Assembly (NCBI GenBank): GCA_964569865.1
Contig: CAZMVQ010000015.1
Span: forward strand, 1 to 39,537
Source of the DNA: DROE01 sp964569865
GTDB taxonomy: Bacteria; Pseudomonadota; Alphaproteobacteria; Rhizobiales; Devosiaceae
Length of the DNA stretch: 39,537 nucleotides
Reading direction: 5' to 3'
In this document: piece by piece, positions 32,465 through 39,537 of the stretch
Layout: each line of letters opens with the position of its first letter
Numbering within the stretch: the first letter of the stretch is position 1
Made by a program: the position numbers and the translations under genes
Notes under the pieces: generated by a model
Databases searched by the model: none
Told to the model about the DNA's origin: nothing
What the model saw: the letters and a program-made list of their open reading frames with translations, nothing else

Positions 32465-32610
32465 ATGGGCATTTCACTGTGGATTTGCGCTATTGTGGGT
32501 CAGTTCACATCGTAGTATTTTTTATTCTGGGTAATTGATGCCCGGACATTTTATCTGGGGAATTTTTGGTGTTTTGGGATCAAAAATAATTTTTCAGGAA
32601 AGGAATTAAC

Positions 32611-33093
32611 ATGGCGGGAAGCGTAAACAAGGTAATATTGCTTGGCAATTTGGGAGCGGATCCGGAAGTTCGCACATTTCAAAATGGTGGCAAGGTCTGC
32701 AATCTTCGCATTGCCACCTCTGAGAGATGGCGGGATAAAAATACCGGAGAAAATCGTGAAAAGACCGAATGGCACACGGTGGCGATTTTTAGTGAGGGAC
32801 TGGTTCGGGTCGCCGAGCAATATCTCAAAAAGGGCTCTTCGGTATATATTGAGGGGCAATTGCAAACTCGCAAATGGCAGGACAAAGATGGTAATGATCG
32901 CTATTCCACCGAGGTGGTATTGCAGGGATTTAATTCCAATCTGACCATGCTGGGTAGCCGCAATGATGGCGGCGGCGGCGGTGGTGGATTTTCTTCTGGC
33001 GGATCCGGTGGTGGCGGCGGGGGGATGAGCAAACCTGCGGAAAATGCACCCTCGTTCAGCTCTAATAATTCCGACGACGACATTCCGTTTTAA
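32611..33093 (+). CDS. ssb: single-stranded DNA-binding protein
   Basis: A 160-residue SSB. The N-terminal OB fold starts with AGSVNKVILLGNLGADPEVR, and contains TEWHTVAIFSEGL and GSSVYIEGQLQTRKWQDKDG. A glycine-rich linker (GGGGGGFSSGGSGGGGGG) follows, then the acidic tip DDDIPF that docks repair and replication proteins. An AAAGGA-type ribosome site lies just upstream of the ATG. A LexA-type box further upstream suggests SOS control together with uvrA. The length is normal for alphaproteobacteria. Confidence 0.97.
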   Translation: MAGSVNKVILLGNLGADPEVRTFQNGGKVCNLRIATSERWRDKNTGENREKTEWHTVAIFSEGLVRVAEQYLKKGSSVYIEGQLQTRKWQDKDGNDRYSTEVVLQGFNSNLTMLGSRNDGGGGGGGFSSGGSGGGGGGMSKPAENAPSFSSNNSDDDIPF

Positions 33094-33218
33094 TACACAC
33101 TCTTTGGGTGCGAAGTTTTTTCGAATAGAACACCCTTCAGGTGGAGTTGAAATCGGGTTTGCGCTTCGGCAGCGCGACCAAAAAACTAGCATAGCCAGAG
33201 CGCTGCCAAAAATACAAC

Positions 33219-33312
33219 CGTCATTGCGAGCGCCTGATCTTCAGGTGTGCGGCAATCCAGTTCAAATATTATAAAATTCTGGATTGCTTCGTCGCTTCGT
33301 TTCTCGCAATGA
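33219..33312. repeat. palindromic MITE-like interspersed repeat
   Basis: Ends are perfect inverted copies: GTCATTGCGAG (33219-33229) and CTCGCAATGAC (33302-33312). An inner pair, GCAATCCAG (33251-33259) and CTGGATTGC (33278-33286), is also perfect. The same GTCATTGCGAG...GCAATCCAG type of palindrome is dispersed in many proteobacterial genomes. It would fold into a long hairpin in RNA. Confidence 0.75.
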
Positions 33313-33471
33313 CAGCTTTTGGACAATTTTTTGCAAACCGGTTTTGATACATTTCAATTGAAAGCAAATAAGCGCCACAAGTGTCGCCGCCTATGCGACG
33401 TGCGTTGCAGGCTCGGCTTCGCCAGTAGCTTTTTAAGCGTCATTGGTTAAGCGATGCGAGCCGTAGGTTAT

Positions 33472-33510
33472 AAAAAAGGAGCGTTTCAATTTTATTTGAA
33501 ACGCTCCTTT
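33472..33510 (-). terminator. rho-independent terminator of the exporter operon
   Basis: A perfect 15-base stem (33475-33489 with 33496-33510) and a 6-base loop. On the minus strand it is followed by a run of T, so it terminates the minus-strand gene ending at 33537; it may also stop ssb transcripts. Confidence 0.9.
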
Positions 33511-33536
33511 ATCTAATCACCAATCTTTAGACGAAT

Positions 33537-34076
33537 TTACCGCCGGTCGAAGGGAATTTGGGCTACAAGTTTTGATCCATCGTCACGCGTGACTTCAAAG
33601 CTGACTTCGATATCACCATCAGACAGTCCAAAACCGGCTTTGACTCTGGATACCATGCCATCTTCTGCGGTGGATTGCAGGTTGAATGTAACATTTTCGC
33701 CACGCCTTGTGCCAACAGCAACACCGGTGAAGGCGGTGTTTGATGTCATGATTGCTTCATAGCGATTTTTATCTGAAATAAAGGCCATGGTGCCATTCAT
33801 GGAAAGATTGGCTCCGGCCAGTGTGCAGCGACCGCGATAGTTTATTTTTTCGGCGCTGGAGCCGGTGACACTGAGGCGACACACCACAGTTTCGTCTTCC
33901 TGTCCCTCAGCAGTAAGAGTGCCTCGGCCGCGCCATTCACCGATATAAGACTGGATCAGCGCCAGATCTTCAGGAGCTGCATAAGCTGGCACGCTAATGC
34001 CTAATCCCGATAATGCAATTGCTCCGATAATTCCATACCGTAGCGCCGAGCGGCAAATGCTCGTTGAGTTAATCAT
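33537..34076 (-). CDS. exported protein of unknown function (179 aa)
   Basis: I do not recognise the family with confidence. The N-terminus is a clear signal peptide (SALRYGIIGAIALSGLGIS, cleavage probably after VPAYA). The mature part of about 145 residues is rich in beta-type alternation and starts LIQSYIGEWRGRGTLTAEG. This is reminiscent of small beta-barrel or lipocalin-like periplasmic proteins, and two cysteines (VVCRLSV, RGRCTLAG) could form a disulfide. The start overlaps the stop of the RND exporter gene (ATGA), so the two are translationally coupled and may act together. Confidence 0.75.
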   Translation of the reverse strand: MINSTSICRSALRYGIIGAIALSGLGISVPAYAAPEDLALIQSYIGEWRGRGTLTAEGQEDETVVCRLSVTGSSAEKINYRGRCTLAGANLSMNGTMAFISDKNRYEAIMTSNTAFTGVAVGTRRGENVTFNLQSTAEDGMVSRVKAGFGLSDGDIEVSFEVTRDDGSKLVAQIPFDRR

Positions 34077-36319
34077 TTCTTCAGACCTCCAAGAGAGTTA
34101 AAAAATCGCCCCCCGGCGAGAAGCATTGCGGGAAGGATGAACAAATCGCCCACCAAAGCCAACAAAAGAGTTAAGACTGTTAGTGTCCCAAATAAGGCGA
34201 CCTGTGGCAAGGCGGAAAATACAACGATAAACGTGCCTGCACAAAGAATAAATGTGGTTGCTATGAGGGCAGGGCCAACCCGCTCCAGCGCCCTGTCGAC
34301 CGCCTGTTCGTGCTCCAGACCATTTTTTCGGGCTCGCTGGTAATTGGCAAGAAAGTGGATTGTATCATCAACCGCAATCCCAAAAGCAATCGTTAAGGCA
34401 ATAACCGTGGTTAATTGCAATCCGGCTCCGCTTACCCACAAATATAGCTCGGTTCCAAGAATGGGCAAAATATTGGGCACGAATGATATCAGGGCAATTT
34501 TCCATGACTTGAATGCAAAACCAATTACAAAAATCGAAACAAATACCGCCAGCGTTAATCCCTGCTGCATAGAGCGGATCATATCCATGGAGGCAAAGGA
34601 TGTCAGAACACGAAACCCTGTGAGTTGCGCATCCCCAAGTCCGGCCTCGCGCAATTCCCTGTCGGTGTTCTCCACCAATTCTCGCAATTCATCGCTTTCC
34701 ACAATGGTTGGCAAAAATCCGGTGACCAATGCCTGAGTTCCGTCATCGGTGACAAAGCGTCGCTTGAGAAACGGACCAACCGCATTAAATATCTGATCGC
34801 GACTAAAGCCGCTATCCGCGTAAAATCCAAAACTTGCCGCCGAAATTACCTTGCCCACCCCGATATTGTTTTCAAGAATCCTGTGAACGGCCTCAATTTT
34901 TGCATAATCCGCATCGCCGACAGATTCTAACCCTTCAGATAAAGGTACGCGCACATAGATGGGAGATACTCCGCCAACGCCATCATCAATCTGTTGGGCA
35001 ACAACAAGGGATTCTGAATCTGCGGGTAAGAAATCCTGAAACGAAAATCTTGGTTCAAGATCAAAATGGGGGTAAAACAGCAATGCGGTTGCAACCAATC
35101 CAAAAATACCCAACGGAATTTTGAACTTCCAGACCACCTTTCTGATCAGCGGAATTGGAGCGGTAAGCGCAGCACTTGGCTGGCGTGGTGATTTAAATCC
35201 AAGCCTGATCGCCAATTTAAGCGCTAATGGCAAAAAAGTAACCAATGTTACATAGGCAACAACAACTGCGATCATGCCGGACAGGGCAAATTCCTGAATA
35301 CCCTGCCCCTGAGTAAGGCCAAGTGAAGCAAATGCTATAATGGTGGTGATAGATGTAAGTGCGCAGGCCGGGCTTACTCTAAGCACGGTTTGGCGCACGG
35401 CCTCGTTTGGTTCCATGCCATCACGCCATAATCTAAGCCAGTGAAAACAGAAAAACATGCTCTCCGCGAAGGCGATCACCAGCACCAGCGTTGTAACAAT
35501 ATTGGTTAAAAACGTGAATGACCCAAATAGCATAATCACCACGCCCATTACCCAGATAACCGAAACAAACGGGGTAAGGGTGGCCAATACTGCCCCCCAG
35601 AATGAGCGGAAACTGATAAGGGCGGTAGCAAAGCCAATCACCACTCCATAAATTGAAAATTTGATCTGATCATCAATGCTGGCATCAAGCATTTCTGTTT
35701 TCCAGATCGGGGCACCGGTCAGCTCGACCCGAATATCCGCAGACTGGTAGAATGAGATTAATTCCTGCAAATCAGCAATCATGGCTTTTTCGCCAGCGCC
35801 CTGAGTTTTTTCGGCGTTGGGGAACATGATCATGACCATACCGGTCAAATCCTCAACTATCAGATTGCGCATAATCGGGTCGTTCTGGCGCAATTGAGTA
35901 AGCTCACGCGCCACCTGCTCAGCAGAAATCATATTTTCAGGGACTGCCGGAAGAGTAACATTGTCAGCGGCTGGTTTTCGAAGTGAAAACGGAGACAATG
36001 TACCAACCGCAAAATCGCTCAATTCAAGATCAAATGCCAGATCTCGCAAAGTTTCCAGAACTTTTGGGTCGGTCATATTGTCAGAATAAACAAGGATATA
36101 GGCATCATTATCAAATGTGCCAAAAGTCTGGCCCAGCTTTTCGTAGCGATCATACATTTCGCCCGAATTCTTATATACCCTGAGCAAATCCCCATCGACG
36201 GAGGCCTGCGGAAGCAACGAAACGCACAATATCGTAAATGCTACGACAAATAATCCCACCACCTTGGGATATTTCAGCGCAAGCAACCCAAGACGTTCAA
36301 TCCCAAACCCGATGGACAA
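34073..36319 (-). CDS. RND superfamily (MMPL-type) exporter
   Basis: A 748-residue membrane protein of the RND superfamily group annotated as predicted exporters or MMPL. Each half has one membrane span, a large extracytoplasmic loop and a block of five further spans. The conserved fourth-span regions are LVIAFAESMFFCFHWLRL in the first half and TIAFGIAVDDTIHFLANYQR in the second, where the paired acidic residues fit proton coupling. No membrane-fusion or outer-membrane partner is encoded nearby, which fits this lipid- or hopanoid-exporter-like group rather than a tripartite drug pump. The substrate is unknown. The start is TTG, since an in-frame stop lies two codons upstream and GGGAGA is well placed. 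The gene overlaps the exported-protein gene by 4 bases. Confidence 0.87.
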   Translation of the reverse strand: MSIGFGIERLGLLALKYPKVVGLFVVAFTILCVSLLPQASVDGDLLRVYKNSGEMYDRYEKLGQTFGTFDNDAYILVYSDNMTDPKVLETLRDLAFDLELSDFAVGTLSPFSLRKPAADNVTLPAVPENMISAEQVARELTQLRQNDPIMRNLIVEDLTGMVMIMFPNAEKTQGAGEKAMIADLQELISFYQSADIRVELTGAPIWKTEMLDASIDDQIKFSIYGVVIGFATALISFRSFWGAVLATLTPFVSVIWVMGVVIMLFGSFTFLTNIVTTLVLVIAFAESMFFCFHWLRLWRDGMEPNEAVRQTVLRVSPACALTSITTIIAFASLGLTQGQGIQEFALSGMIAVVVAYVTLVTFLPLALKLAIRLGFKSPRQPSAALTAPIPLIRKVVWKFKIPLGIFGLVATALLFYPHFDLEPRFSFQDFLPADSESLVVAQQIDDGVGGVSPIYVRVPLSEGLESVGDADYAKIEAVHRILENNIGVGKVISAASFGFYADSGFSRDQIFNAVGPFLKRRFVTDDGTQALVTGFLPTIVESDELRELVENTDRELREAGLGDAQLTGFRVLTSFASMDMIRSMQQGLTLAVFVSIFVIGFAFKSWKIALISFVPNILPILGTELYLWVSGAGLQLTTVIALTIAFGIAVDDTIHFLANYQRARKNGLEHEQAVDRALERVGPALIATTFILCAGTFIVVFSALPQVALFGTLTVLTLLLALVGDLFILPAMLLAGGRFFNSLGGLKK

Positions 36320-36660
36320 GAATCATTCTCCCAAAACTGATTTCAAAACCATTAATGCCTCTTTTGGCTTTCGTCTAGCATCTGTTGATTTTGAATTGGC
36401 CAAATTGGTAAATAAAATTTTATATTACTTATATTGCATCCCTCAATATTTATGGGAGAAATATATCTGCTGCATTTGAACATGTTTCAACAAAGCCAAA
36501 AAGAAACAACAGAAAACCAAAGAAAAACCTGAGAAAATGCCACATGAGAGGTCAGGGGGAGTTCAAGGGAAGCTCCAAGAAAACATGGCGGGTTGTGATG
36601 GTCTATCCAAACGGAATCATCTATAAAATACAAATGTAAATATGGCAGGATAAATTATTT
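36320..36660. other. 341-base intergenic region between the exporter and gyrA
   Basis: The two genes diverge, so promoters for both must lie here. The region is AT-rich (for example around 36400-36450). I could not pick a convincing -35/-10 pair or operator for either gene, and I see no small gene or hairpin. Confidence 0.6.
36327..36332 (-). promoter_or_regulatory. ribosome binding site supporting the TTG start of the exporter
   Basis: GGGAGA on the minus strand, 7 bases before the TTG at 36319. The in-frame TGA just upstream excludes an earlier start. Confidence 0.6.
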
Positions 36661-39537
36661 GTGACTGACACTCCCGATCAACCTCCTATCGCGCCTACTG
36701 ATGGCGACATTCTTCCCGTTTCAATAACCGACGAAATGCGTAAATCCTATCTGGATTATGCCATGAGCGTTATCGTTTCGAGGGCGCTTCCCGATGTCCG
36801 TGACGGATTAAAGCCCGTGCATCGACGCATTCTGTATTCCATGCACGAAAATACATATGAGTGGAACAAGCCCTATCGCAAGTCTGCAAGAATTGTTGGT
36901 GAAGTAATTGGTAAATATCACCCCCATGGTGATCAGGCGGTATATATGTCATTGGTGCGCATGGCCCAGCATTTTTCTCTTCGGGTTCCACTGATTGACG
37001 GTCAGGGGAATTTCGGCTCGGTGGATGGGGATATGCCAGCTGCCATGCGTTACACCGAAGTCAGGATGGAAAAGGTAACACTTTCCCTGCTTGAAGACCT
37101 GAACAAGGATACGGTTGATTTTTATCCCAACTATGATGATTCAGAAAGCCAGCCTTCGGTTTTGCCGGCCCGTTTTCCCAATCTTTTGGCCAATGGGGCA
37201 GGGGGCATTGCGGTTGGCATGGCCACCAATATCCCCCCCCACAATCTGGGCGAAGTTATAAATGCCACATTGGCGGTTTTGCATGATCCTGATCTTACGG
37301 TTGATCAATTGCTTGAAATTATGCCCGGACCGGATTTTCCCACCGGTGGTATAATTCTTGGGCGAGCCGGAATTCGCTCGGCCTATGAAACCGGGCGCGG
37401 ATCAGTTTTGATGCGCGGTCGCGTGGCAGTTGAAGAAATTCGTAAAGATCGCGACGCTCTGATCATTACTGAAATTCCCTATCAGGTGAATAAAGCCACA
37501 ATGATCGAAAAAATCGCCGAACTGGTTCGCGATAAGCGGATCGAGGGGATTTCTGACATTCGCGACGAAAGCGATCGTCACGGCATGCGGGTTGTCGTTG
37601 AGATAAAGCGCGATGCTTTTGCCGATGTGGTCTTAAACCAGCTCTATCGCTATACGGCACTGCAATCCTCGTTCGGGTGCAACTTTGTGGCCCTGACCGG
37701 GGGCAAGCCCGAACTTATGGGCTTACAAAAAATTCTGGCCTGTTTTGTTGAATTTCGTCATGTGGTGGTTACGCGACGTGCTAAATTCCAGCTTAATAAA
37801 GCTCGTGACCGGGCCCATATTCTGGTTGGTCTGGCTGTTGCTGTTGCCAATGTTGACGAGGTGATTGCCCTTATCAGAGCTGCACCAAATCCCGCTACAG
37901 CCCGCGAGCAATTGATGGAGCGCAATTGGCCGGTTGGCGATGTGGCCCCGCTAATTCAGCTAATTGATGATTTGCGCCATAAGGTCAATGAAGACGGCAC
38001 TTTCCGTCTTTCAGAAGAACAGGCTCGAGCCATTCTTGATCTGCGCCTTGCCCGTTTAACGGCTCTGGGTCGCGATGAGGTAGGTGATGAGCTGGCAATT
38101 CTTGGCGAGCAAATTACCGATTATCTGGATATTTTGCGCTCTCGCGAGCGTGTGGTCGCCATAATCCAGGAAGAACTTGAGGCGGTACGTGATCAGTTTA
38201 CCACCGAGCGTCAAACCGAAATTTCCGATTATGCCGCTGATATGGATGATGAGGACTTTATCGCCCGTGAGGATATGGTGGTTACGGTTTCCCATGCCGG
38301 ATATATCAAACGGGTTCCCCTTTCCACCTACCGCGCCCAGCGCCGGGGCGGCAAAGGCAGAGCGGGCATGTCGACCCGGGACGAAGATTTTGTAGCGCGT
38401 CTGTTTGTGGCCAATACTCATACGCCGGTATTGTTTTTCTCCTCGCGAGGTATTGCCTATAAATTAAAAGTCTGGAGATTGCCTCAGGCTGCTCCCCAGG
38501 CGCGTGGCAAGGCGCTGATTAATCTGTTGCCGTTGCAAGAGGGTGAGCGCATCACCTCGATCATGCCGCTGCCTGAGGATGAGGATAGCTGGAGCGAACT
38601 GGACATTATGTTTGCCACCACTCGCGGCACTGTAAGGCGCAATTCTTTGGCCGATTTTGCCGAAGTTCGGGCCAATGGCAAAATCGCCATGAAGCTTGAA
38701 GAGGGCGATGGAATTGTCGGCGTTGATACATGTGATGCGGCCGATGATATTTTGCTGACTACTTCGCTTGGACAGGCAATTCGCTTTAATGTTGGTGATG
38801 TGCGGGTATTTACGGGCCGCAATTCCATTGGAGTTCGTGGGGTCAGGTTGGCTCAGTCCGATCATGTAATTTCCATGACCGTACTCTCACATTTTGATGC
38901 CACACCAGACGAGCGGACGGCTTTTATCAAAATGAGTCGGGCCATGCGCGGCGAGGCAGAAGACGTAACAAGTGATGTGCCAAACGATGTAGAGCCAAGC
39001 GACTTGGATCAAAGTAGCGACTTGGATCAAAGTAGCGATTTGGATCAAAGTAGCGATTTGGATCAAAGCACTGAAATTGGCGTGCTTTCTCAAGAGCGCT
39101 ATGCGCAAATGAGTGCAGCCGAACAGGTGGTGTTGGCCATTTCACAAAATGGCTATGGCAAGCGCTCGTCCAGTTTCGAATATAGAGTTGCAGGGCGTGG
39201 TGGCAAGGGTATTGCGGCGATGGCTGTTACCGATAAAACCGGACCGATTGTGGCATCGTTCCCGGTTGATAATGACGATACCATTATGCTGGTTACCGAT
39301 GGCGGCAAACTTATCCGGGTGCCGGTTACGGGCATTCGCCTTGCCGGTCGCGCCACGCAAGGTGTAATTGTTCTTGATACGGCGGAGGGGGAAAACGTGG
39401 TTTCCGTCGAGAGGATTTCTGAACCGGAACCAACAGAAGATGATGTTGATTCTGAAGAAGAAGGTTCAACTGAAAACTCGGACGCTGATGAGAATTCCCC
39501 GTCGAGCAATGGTTCTGAGGAAAGTCCGTCGACTGAC
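36661..39537 (+). CDS. gyrA: DNA gyrase subunit A (partial, runs off the window)
   Basis: At least 959 codons with no stop before the window ends. The start is GTG 36661; an in-frame stop upstream leaves no better choice. The breakage-rejoining domain has the catalytic tyrosine Y131 in AAMRYTEVRM (E. coli Y122). The quinolone-region segment reads GKYHPHGDQAVYMSLVRMAQ, with Gln92 and Met96 at the places of E. coli Ser83 and Asp87. The GyrA box QRRGGKG (from residue 560) shows that this is GyrA and not ParC. The C-terminal wrapping domain has an insert with four SDLDQS repeats (about 780-803) and then NGYGKRSSSFEYRVAGRGGKG. The last visible stretch is an acidic Glu/Ser-rich tail. An insert at this place is usual in alphaproteobacteria; the repeats in it are not. 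Confidence 0.96.
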   Translation, partial: MTDTPDQPPIAPTDGDILPVSITDEMRKSYLDYAMSVIVSRALPDVRDGLKPVHRRILYSMHENTYEWNKPYRKSARIVGEVIGKYHPHGDQAVYMSLVRMAQHFSLRVPLIDGQGNFGSVDGDMPAAMRYTEVRMEKVTLSLLEDLNKDTVDFYPNYDDSESQPSVLPARFPNLLANGAGGIAVGMATNIPPHNLGEVINATLAVLHDPDLTVDQLLEIMPGPDFPTGGIILGRAGIRSAYETGRGSVLMRGRVAVEEIRKDRDALIITEIPYQVNKATMIEKIAELVRDKRIEGISDIRDESDRHGMRVVVEIKRDAFADVVLNQLYRYTALQSSFGCNFVALTGGKPELMGLQKILACFVEFRHVVVTRRAKFQLNKARDRAHILVGLAVAVANVDEVIALIRAAPNPATAREQLMERNWPVGDVAPLIQLIDDLRHKVNEDGTFRLSEEQARAILDLRLARLTALGRDEVGDELAILGEQITDYLDILRSRERVVAIIQEELEAVRDQFTTERQTEISDYAADMDDEDFIAREDMVVTVSHAGYIKRVPLSTYRAQRRGGKGRAGMSTRDEDFVARLFVANTHTPVLFFSSRGIAYKLKVWRLPQAAPQARGKALINLLPLQEGERITSIMPLPEDEDSWSELDIMFATTRGTVRRNSLADFAEVRANGKIAMKLEEGDGIVGVDTCDAADDILLTTSLGQAIRFNVGDVRVFTGRNSIGVRGVRLAQSDHVISMTVLSHFDATPDERTAFIKMSRAMRGEAEDVTSDVPNDVEPSDLDQSSDLDQSSDLDQSSDLDQSTEIGVLSQERYAQMSAAEQVVLAISQNGYGKRSSSFEYRVAGRGGKGIAAMAVTDKTGPIVASFPVDNDDTIMLVTDGGKLIRVPVTGIRLAGRATQGVIVLDTAEGENVVSVERISEPEPTEDDVDSEEEGSTENSDADENSPSSNGSEESPSTD
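38998..39069 (+). repeat. four tandem 18-base units inside gyrA
   Basis: Copies at 38998-39015, 39016-39033, 39034-39051 and 39052-39069, of the type AGCGACTTGGATCAAAGT, each encoding SDLDQS. Copies 1 and 2 are identical; copies 3 and 4 share one C-to-T change, and copy 4 has one more difference at the end. The unit is a multiple of three, so gain or loss of copies keeps the frame. Confidence 0.93.

Larger units (their letters stand above)
31978..32610. other. 633-base intergenic region between the AlkB-like gene and ssb
   Basis: It holds a TTGACA-type promoter with a LexA box (32131-32159), 17-base direct repeats, and the second N gap flanked by identical 55-base copies. I see no credible gene in it; the only frame near the gap (32271-32459) consists of repeat sequence and N. 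Confidence 0.7.
33094..33536. other. 443-base intergenic region after ssb
   Basis: No credible gene. It holds an 8-base inverted repeat (GGCAGCGC 33168-33175, GCGCTGCC 33199-33206), a palindromic MITE-like repeat (33219-33312) and the terminator at 33472-33510. The segment 33370-33460 is GC-rich and has short inverted pieces of unclear origin. Confidence 0.7.

Noticed and set aside
32551..33192. A 213-residue minus-strand frame over ssb
   Set aside because: It is antisense to a clear ssb gene, has no recognisable motif and its composition mirrors the ssb codons.
38887..39145. Minus-strand frames with repeating hydrophobic units at the end of gyrA
   Set aside because: The repeats are the complement of the in-frame 18-base gyrA units; there is no start context or family.

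Overview
The window looks like chromosomal housekeeping DNA from an alphaproteobacterium, most likely a member of the Rhizobiales (Hyphomicrobiales). Three things point there. The gene order xth / erpA / dgt / argS / SPOR protein / scpA-scpB / tatABC / serS / surE / LysM-M23 / ATPase / yajC / secDF, and then uvrA / ssb / gyrA, is the order I recall for that group. SecD and SecF are fused. The LexA sites follow the alphaproteobacterial GAAC-N7-GAAC (GTTC-N7-GTTC) pattern. I cannot name the genus. I found no rRNA, tRNA, CRISPR, phage or transposase gene. Two runs of exactly 100 N mark scaffold joins.

Layout. 1-2290: a possible gene tail, xth on the minus strand and an orphan TAXI-type solute-binding protein with its own terminator. 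2319-7252: erpA and a small membrane protein on the minus strand, then dgt, a secreted PQQ-type sugar dehydrogenase and argS on the plus strand. 7422-9787: one large SPOR-domain envelope protein split by the first N gap. 9923-16754: a dense plus-strand run of scpA, scpB, an ABC ATPase, tatA, tatB, tatC, serS and surE, several of them overlapping by 1 to 8 bases. 16939-18240: a lipoprotein of NlpD type and a strong bidirectional terminator. 18287-19213: a DUF815-type ATPase on the minus strand. 19410-25587: yajC, secDF, two genes resembling mitochondrial complex I assembly factors (NDUFAF3-like and NDUFAF6-like) and a large DUF4153-type membrane protein. 25584-32000, minus strand: trmFO, two small DUF1127 genes, uvrA and an AlkB-type membrane hydroxylase. 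32131-33093: a LexA-type promoter region, the second N gap and ssb. 33094-36319: repeat-rich spacer, then an exported protein and an RND/MMPL exporter on the minus strand. 36661 to the end: gyrA, running off the window.

Functional themes are chromosome segregation (ScpAB), protein export and insertion (TatABC, YajC, SecDF), envelope remodelling (SPOR protein, NlpD-like protein), translation (ArgS, SerS, TrmFO) and DNA repair and topology (Xth, UvrA, Ssb, GyrA). uvrA and ssb each carry a LexA-type box, although a hydroxylase gene now lies between them.

I did not find a clearly new multi-gene system. The points most worth following are the secDF / NDUFAF3-like / NDUFAF6-like cluster, the two LexA boxes flanking the alkB-like gene, the 18-bp in-frame repeats and unusual quinolone-region residues in GyrA, and the two repeat-flanked assembly gaps. 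One gap splits a gene that becomes a single reading frame when the ends are overlapped.
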